Assembly (NCBI GenBank): GCA_020216785.1
Contig: JAIWNO010000269.1
Location: 1-10,000, forward strand
Reading direction: 5' to 3'
Source: Desulfomonile sp.
GTDB lineage: Bacteria > Desulfobacterota > Desulfomonilia > Desulfomonilales > Desulfomonilaceae
DNA length: 10,000 bases
The position numbers and the translations under genes were made by a program. The notes below the pieces were generated by a model. That model was not told the DNA's origin, ran no database searches, and saw only the letters and a list, made by a program, of their open reading frames with translations. Below, in pieces: positions 5,456-10,000 of the stretch (position 1 is the first letter of the stretch; each line of letters begins with the position of its first letter).

Positions 5456-8400
5456 ATGGAGTTAACCCGCCGCGGGTTCCTTGTCCTGTCCGGGGCCGTC
5501 GGAGCCGGCATGGCGCTGTCCGCTCTCGGCATCGACTTAGGTCCTGCCAAGGCCTATGCCGACGACGTCAAGGTCAACAAGATGAAGAGCGCCAAGCTCT
5601 CTACGTCAATCTGTCCTTATTGCGCAGTGGGCTGCGGTCTCATCTGCGCCACTGACGCCAACGAAGGACGGATCATCAACATCGAAGGCGACCCGGACCA
5701 CCCTATCAACGAGGGGGCCCTGTGCGCGAAGGGCGCGTCGGTGTTTTTGACGACAGCGAACAATCCGAACCGGCTCAAGAAAGTTCTCTACCGGGCTCCA
5801 GGCAGTGACAAGTGGGAAGAGAAGTCCTGGGACTGGGCGCTGGGCGAGATCGCCAAAAGAGTGAAGACCACACGGGATGCAAACTTTATTGAAAAGAACG
5901 CGAAGGGTGAGGTGGTCAATCGCCTCGAAGCCATTGCCCATGTGGGAAGCGCGGCCCTCGACAACGAAGAGTGCTGGCCGCTCCAGGCAATGATGAGAGC
6001 ACTGGGGCTCGTATATATCGAGCACCAGGCACGCATATGACACAGCGCTACAGTCGCGGCTCTGGCAGAGTCGTTCGGGCGTGGCGCAATGACTAATCAC
6101 TGGATCGATCTTAAGAACAGTGATGTTATCCTCATCATGGGCAGCAATGCTGCTGCAAACCACCCTATTTCCATGAAATGGGTCATGAAGGCCAAAGACA
6201 ACGGGGGAAAGCTCATCTGCGTGGATCCCCGCTACACGCAGACGGCCGCGAGAGCCGATTTCTATGCGCCTCTCCGCTCGGGAACCGACATCGCTTTCCT
6301 CGGCGGTATGATCAACTACATGCTGCAGAAAGATAAGTACTTCAAAGAATACGTGCTTAACTATACCAACGCGCCGTTCATCGTCGGAGACAAATACGAT
6401 TTCACCGACGGACTCTTCGCAGGATACGATCCCAAAAAGCGCAGCTATGACAAGACACTGTGGGCCCTCAAGAAGGACGCCAAGGGGATGCCCGAAAAGG
6501 ACATGACGCTCCAGAATCCCCGGTGTGTCTTTCAGCTGCTGAAGAAACACTACTCGCGCTATACGCCGGAAAAGGTTTCCGAAATCACCGGCACGCCGAT
6601 CCCCGACCTGATCAAGGTCTACGAGATGTACTCCGAGACCGCGGCCAAGGACAAAGTCGGGACCATCATGTACGCGATGGGTTGGACTCAGCACACCGTC
6701 GGCGTGCAGAACATCCGCGCAATGTCCATTATCCAGCTGCTCTGCGGCAACATGGGGATGGCGGGTGGCGGCGTGAATGCCATGCGAGGCGAATCGAACG
6801 TCCAAGGGTCCACGGATCAGGCTCTCCTGTTCCACATCCTGCCGGGTTACCTGGGCGCTCCCGCGGCATCACTGGCGACGTTCACCAAGTACAATGAGGC
6901 GCGAACGCCCAAGACTGCGGACCCCATGTCCGCGAACTGGTGGCAGAATTTCCCCAAGTACTCCACCAGCCTGCTCAAGGCATTCTTCGGCGACAACGCC
7001 ACTCCGGAGAACGAGTTCGGGTACGGGTGGTTGCCCAAGCTTGACGACGGCCAGAATTGCTCGTGGCTAAACCTGTTCGACGCCATGTACAACGGCAAGA
7101 TCAAGGGCTTCTTCGCGTGGGGCCAGAACCCGGCTTGCAGCGGTGCAAACGCGAACAAGGTCCGCAAGGCCCTCGCCAAGCTGGACTGGCTTGTCAACGT
7201 CAATATCTTCGACAATGAAACCGGCTCGTTCTGGAAAGGGCCGGGCATGAACCCCAAGGAAATCAAGACTGAAGTATTCATGCTGCCCTGCGCATGTTCA
7301 GTCGAGAAGGAGGGGAGCATCAGCAACAGCGGCCGATGGGCCCAGTGGCGTTACAAAGCGGCCGACCCACCCGGCGACGCGAAGCCTGACGGCGACATTA
7401 TGTATGAGCTTATGGAGAAGATCCGTGAGCTGTACAAGAAAGACGGCGGCAAGTTCCCTGCGCCGATCCTCAATCTGAAGTGGGACTACGCCACAGACCA
7501 CGTTTTTGACGCCCACAAGGTAGCCAAGCAGATCAACGGGTACTTCCTCAAAGACATTACTCTCAAAGATCCGACCGGCAAGGACCTGCCGTTCAAAAAG
7601 GGTGATCTGGTTCCCTCCTTCGCGTTCCTGCAAGCCGACGGCAGCACCTCGTGCGGCAACTGGATCTATTGCGGGAGCTACACGGGCAAAGGGAATATGA
7701 TGGCCCGACGCTCCAAGAACGACCCGACCGGCTTGGGATTGTTCGCCGAATGGTCGTGGTGCTGGCCGGTGAACCGGCGGATCCTGTACAACCGTGCATC
7801 CACGGACCTCAACGGTCAACCGTGGGATCCCAAGCGGCCGATCGTCAAATGGGACGGCAAAGCATGGGTCGGTGACGTGCCCGACGGGCCTTGGCCCCCA
7901 CCCGCGGACAAGGAAAAAGGCAAGCACCCGTTCATCATGAAACCGGACGGCGTGGCGAGCATCTACGGACCAGGTCTCAACGACGGGCCCTTCCCAGAGC
8001 ATTACGAGCCCCTGGAATGCCCAGTGCCCCAGAATGCCATGTCCAAACAGTTCATAAACCCTACAATCAAGATCTTCGCGGGAGAGATGGACAAGCACTT
8101 CACTTGCGACCCAAGGTTCCCATTCGTGTGCACCACGTACCGGGTTACCGAACACTGGCAAACAGGTATCATGACGCGTTGGCAGTCATGGCTTGTGGAG
8201 GCCCAGCCTCAGGTGTTCGTGGAAATGAGCGAAGAGCTTGCTCAGATGCGCGGCATCAAAAACGGCGACTTGGTCAAGGTCACATCGCCTCGAGGAGAAG
8301 TGGACTGTGTGGCAATGGTCACCACCCGCTTCCGTCCGTTCAAGTTAGGCAACCTGGTAGTCCATCAGGTCGGTATGCCCTGGTGTTTCGGGTGGATAAC

Positions 8401-8521
8401 CCCGAAGGACGGCGGTGAAAGCTCGAACCTTCTTACTCCAAACGTGGGCGATCCAAACACCATGATTCCGGAGTCCAAGGCGTTCATGGTCAACGTAACC
8501 AAGGCGAAGGGAGGTGCGTAA
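5456..8521 (+). CDS. fdhA: Formate dehydrogenase catalytic subunit, selenocysteine- and molybdopterin-containing, Tat-exported
   Basis: Oxidises formate to CO2 (or the reverse) at a Mo/W-bis-pyranopterin site, probably in the periplasm. The gene spans 1021 codons including an in-frame UGA at 6038-6040 (residue 195). The sequence before it, EHQARI, and after it, HSATVAALAESFGRGAMTNHW, match the Sec-His active-site region of FdnG-type enzymes, so UGA is read as selenocysteine. The N-terminus LTRRGFLVL plus a hydrophobic run and AKAYA form a twin-arginine signal (1-35). C53, C56, C60 and C90 bind the proximal [4Fe-4S]. Cofactor landmarks are GSNAAANHP (229-237), VDPRYT (256-261), RSGTD (274-278), GWTQHTVG (from 409) and MRGESNVQGSTD (443-454). 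The C-terminal part is the usual dinucleotide-binding domain. Length matches FdnG (about 1015). AAAGGAGG lies 7 nt before the ATG; fdhB starts 1 nt after the stop. Mo versus W cannot be told. Confidence 0.96.
6038..6074 (+). other. Selenocysteine UGA codon with bacterial SECIS-like hairpin
   Basis: The UGA is 6038-6040. A hairpin at 6056-6074 pairs GCGGCUCU with AGAGUCGU (eight pairs, two of them G-U) around a GGC loop starting 24 nt after the UGA. A G at the first loop positions and this distance agree with the general description of bacterial SECIS elements bound by SelB. The loop is smaller than the classic E. coli fdhF loop, so the exact fold is a proposal. Confidence 0.7.
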
Positions 8522-8522
8522 G

Positions 8523-9170
8523 ATGGCTGAGGGAAAATCCATTCTCGTCGACACCTCCAGGTGCACCGCCTGCCGCGGGTGTCAGATCGCCTGCAAGCAA
8601 TGGCACGGACTGGCCGGCACACACACGAAGCAGGCGGGCAGTTACGAAAACCCGTCCGACCTCTCGGACCAAACGTATAAGATTGTGCGATTCTCCGAAG
8701 GAAAGAACGGCGACGGCAAGCCCTACTGGTACTTCTTCTCCGAGTCGTGCCGCCACTGCCTGTCGCCGGGCTGCATGGCCGTCGCGGAAAAGGACGAAAT
8801 CGTGGTGGACGAGAAGACCGGAGCGGTCCTCTACACACCGGCCACCAAGGACCTCGATTTCAAAGAAACCCTCAAGGGTTGCCCATATAACATCCCGCGG
8901 CAGAATCCCACAACCAAGGTTCTAGCCAAATGTACCATGTGTTTTGACCGTATCACCAACGGCATGATCCCCGCGTGCGTGAAATCGTGTCCTACTGGAG
9001 CGATTCAATTCGGAGAGCGTGACGCCATCCTCGCAGCGGCCAAGAAACGAGTCGAAGAGCTTAAGAAGACGTTTCCGAAAGCCTCGGCGCTCGATGCGGA
9101 CGAAGTTCGGGTCATCTATATCGTGACCGACGATCCGAAAAAGTATTGGAAGTACGCATCTGCCAAGTGA
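8523..9170 (+). CDS. fdhB: Formate dehydrogenase iron-sulfur (beta) subunit
   Basis: This electron-transfer partner of FdhA has 215 residues and twelve cysteines suited to three [4Fe-4S] clusters: CTACRGCQIAC (C14, C17, C20, C24), CRHCLSPGC (C76, C79, C84), C120 in GCPYNIPR, CTMC (C137, C140) and CVKSCP (C152, C156). This is the arrangement of the Desulfovibrio FdhAB beta subunit. There is no signal peptide, so it is presumably carried across by the FdhA Tat signal. There is also no C-terminal membrane helix, unlike FdnH/FdoH. ATG 8523 is chosen because AGGGAGGT lies just upstream and the protein then begins MAEGKSILVD; a GTG at 8514 is in frame but falls within that ribosome site. No cytochrome b gamma subunit follows, so electrons probably go to a soluble periplasmic carrier (inferred). 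Confidence 0.95.
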   Translation: MAEGKSILVDTSRCTACRGCQIACKQWHGLAGTHTKQAGSYENPSDLSDQTYKIVRFSEGKNGDGKPYWYFFSESCRHCLSPGCMAVAEKDEIVVDEKTGAVLYTPATKDLDFKETLKGCPYNIPRQNPTTKVLAKCTMCFDRITNGMIPACVKSCPTGAIQFGERDAILAAAKKRVEELKKTFPKASALDADEVRVIYIVTDDPKKYWKYASAK

Positions 9171-9190
9171 TAGTATTGGTTTGAGCACCC

Positions 9191-9227
9191 AAAGCCTCTC
9201 CCCGGCAGCGGGGAGAGGCTTTTTTTT
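9191..9227 (+). terminator. Strong intrinsic terminator after fdhB
   Basis: AGCCTCTCCCC pairs perfectly with GGGGAGAGGCT (core 11 bp, extendable by A-U pairs to 9191-9222) around GGCAGC. Eight T residues follow at 9220-9227. It begins 20 nt after the fdhB stop. Confidence 0.92.
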
Positions 9228-9240
9228 CGGAGCGCTTCCA

Positions 9241-10000
9241 ATGAACCAGTATTCGTCTACCGAAGCCGCTGAGAGGATCCGCCGCAGCTTGGACCGCATC
9301 AAGAACGATCTGCCGTCCGTCGCCAATGTGGTGGACGCATTTTCCGATTTTCTCGTGGAACGCGCGCGTCTCAAAGCGGAGGTCTCTGTCAGCACCGAGC
9401 CGGAAACAATCGACCTTGAGCGAGTCGGCCGCGGAGTCCCCCTCCTCGAAAAGGAGAAATTCAATGTCTCACCCGGGGAGCTGAAAACATCGGCTGAACG
9501 GCTCGTGCCTTTTCTGGCGAAGGGCTTGCCGAAGGTCGCGGAAGCACTCCTTGCGGTGAAGGAAGCGATCGTGAAAGAGTTCGTCGATCCCGCGGCAGCG
9601 GTGAGCGATCTCTTGGCCGGCCGCTACAATGCGATGGAGGGAACGGCTCGTAGTGCCAACGTCGATCCCGAAATGCTCGAATTTGCGCTTGCCTGGCTGG
9701 TGAAACCCTTCGCGGAAAAGCGGGCGGAATTCCTGAAAGCCCGAATAGGTGACCTTCAATGGTTCAAGGGCTATTGTCCGGTGTGCGGATCATGGCCGGC
9801 GCTTAGCCTCTTGAGGGAGAAAGAAGGACACCGCTTCCTGAGGTGCTCGTTCTGCGCTCACGAATGGCGGTTCATGCGGACGAAGTGCCCGCTGTGCGAG
9901 ACCGAAGACCAAGGCAGCCTGGAATTGCTTTATTCCGAAGACAGACCTACCGAGCATGCTTTGGTGTGTCACGCCTGTAAGAAGTACGTCCTCGGACTCG
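9241..10000 (+). CDS. fdhE: Formate dehydrogenase accessory protein FdhE (5' part, cut by window edge)
   Basis: FdhE proteins are cytoplasmic factors that bind the immature catalytic subunit and are needed for active, exported formate dehydrogenase. The frame is open from ATG 9241 to the window end (253 codons; the family is about 300). The N-terminal half is helical and polar, with the conserved segment AERLVPFLAK. The C-terminal half has the rubredoxin-like knuckles typical of FdhE: CPVCG (C179, C182), CSFC (C202, C205), CPLC (C216, C219) and CHAC (C243, C246). GGAG at 9229-9232 gives a ribosome site 8 nt from the ATG. It follows fdhAB but behind a strong terminator, so it is probably made at a lower level by read-through. 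The missing end should hold only the last 50-60 residues. Confidence 0.93.
   Translation, partial: MNQYSSTEAAERIRRSLDRIKNDLPSVANVVDAFSDFLVERARLKAEVSVSTEPETIDLERVGRGVPLLEKEKFNVSPGELKTSAERLVPFLAKGLPKVAEALLAVKEAIVKEFVDPAAAVSDLLAGRYNAMEGTARSANVDPEMLEFALAWLVKPFAEKRAEFLKARIGDLQWFKGYCPVCGSWPALSLLREKEGHRFLRCSFCAHEWRFMRTKCPLCETEDQGSLELLYSEDRPTEHALVCHACKKYVLGL

Noticed and set aside
5244..5465. 73-codon plus-strand frame in the fdhA leader, overlapping the fdhA start
   Set aside because: It starts at a GTG with a badly spaced ribosome site, its composition is not protein-like, and it contains the hairpins. A leader peptide cannot be excluded but is not supported.
6038..6040. TGA as a true stop giving a fdhA pseudogene
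   Set aside because: The reading frame, length and active-site context continue perfectly after the codon, and a SECIS-like hairpin follows, so selenocysteine is far more likely.
5606..6835. Long minus-strand open frame (409 codons) opposite fdhA
   Set aside because: It lies entirely opposite conserved fdhA sequence, including the selenocysteine region, and shows no family features.
7298..8161. Minus-strand open frame (287 codons) opposite the 3' half of fdhA
   Set aside because: Shadow of the fdhA coding frame, with no motif or ribosome site of its own.
1..10000. CRISPR array, tRNA, rRNA or phage genes
   Set aside because: No regularly spaced repeats, no tRNA-like cloverleaf and no phage protein motifs were seen on either strand.

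Overview
The window most likely comes from an anaerobic, moderately GC-rich bacterium of the sulfate-reducing or syntrophic Desulfobacterota type. This is inferred from gene content: a selenocysteine-containing, Tat-exported, two-subunit formate dehydrogenase of the Desulfovibrio style, and a methyltetrahydrofolate:corrinoid methyltransferase-like protein of the kind used around the Wood-Ljungdahl pathway. No rRNA or other marker is present to fix the taxon.

Left edge (1-956): a graveyard of insertion sequences. An IS630-type transposase C-terminus runs off the window edge on the minus strand and carries in-frame stops. A second, unrelated DDE transposase fragment on the plus strand is frameshifted at least once and truncated. 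Nothing intact is seen here.

Minus-strand block (957-4908), read right to left: a PPP-family metallophosphatase; a weak terminator-like hairpin; a type IV pilin-like protein; an AcsE/MtrH-like pterin-binding methyltransferase; a stand-alone mannose-1-phosphate guanylyltransferase; and a stand-alone cupin equivalent to the phosphomannose isomerase domain of AlgA/ManC-type bifunctional enzymes. The last two together would make GDP-mannose from fructose-6-phosphate if a phosphomannomutase is supplied elsewhere. A perfect 14-bp palindrome resembling a LacI-family operator sits just upstream of the cupin gene.

Divergent intergenic region (4909-5455): AT-rich in the middle, with a good sigma-70-like promoter pointing right and a leader of about 220 nt containing two overlapping, mutually exclusive hairpins.

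Plus-strand block (5456-10000): fdhA, fdhB and the start of fdhE. fdhA is a single gene of 1021 codons read through an in-frame UGA at 6038-6040, with a SECIS-like hairpin directly downstream. Conventional gene calling would split it in two. FdhA carries a twin-arginine signal and FdhB has twelve cysteines for three [4Fe-4S] clusters. No membrane gamma subunit lies in the window, which points to a soluble periplasmic enzyme passing electrons to a cytochrome or similar carrier. A strong intrinsic terminator separates fdhB from fdhE, only 13 nt before the fdhE start, so fdhE would be expressed only by read-through or from a promoter inside fdhB.

I see no convincing new defence or mobile system. 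The most noteworthy items are the selenoprotein read-through, the split GDP-mannose enzyme with its palindromic site, the orphan AcsE-like gene, and the terminator and leader structures around the fdh operon.
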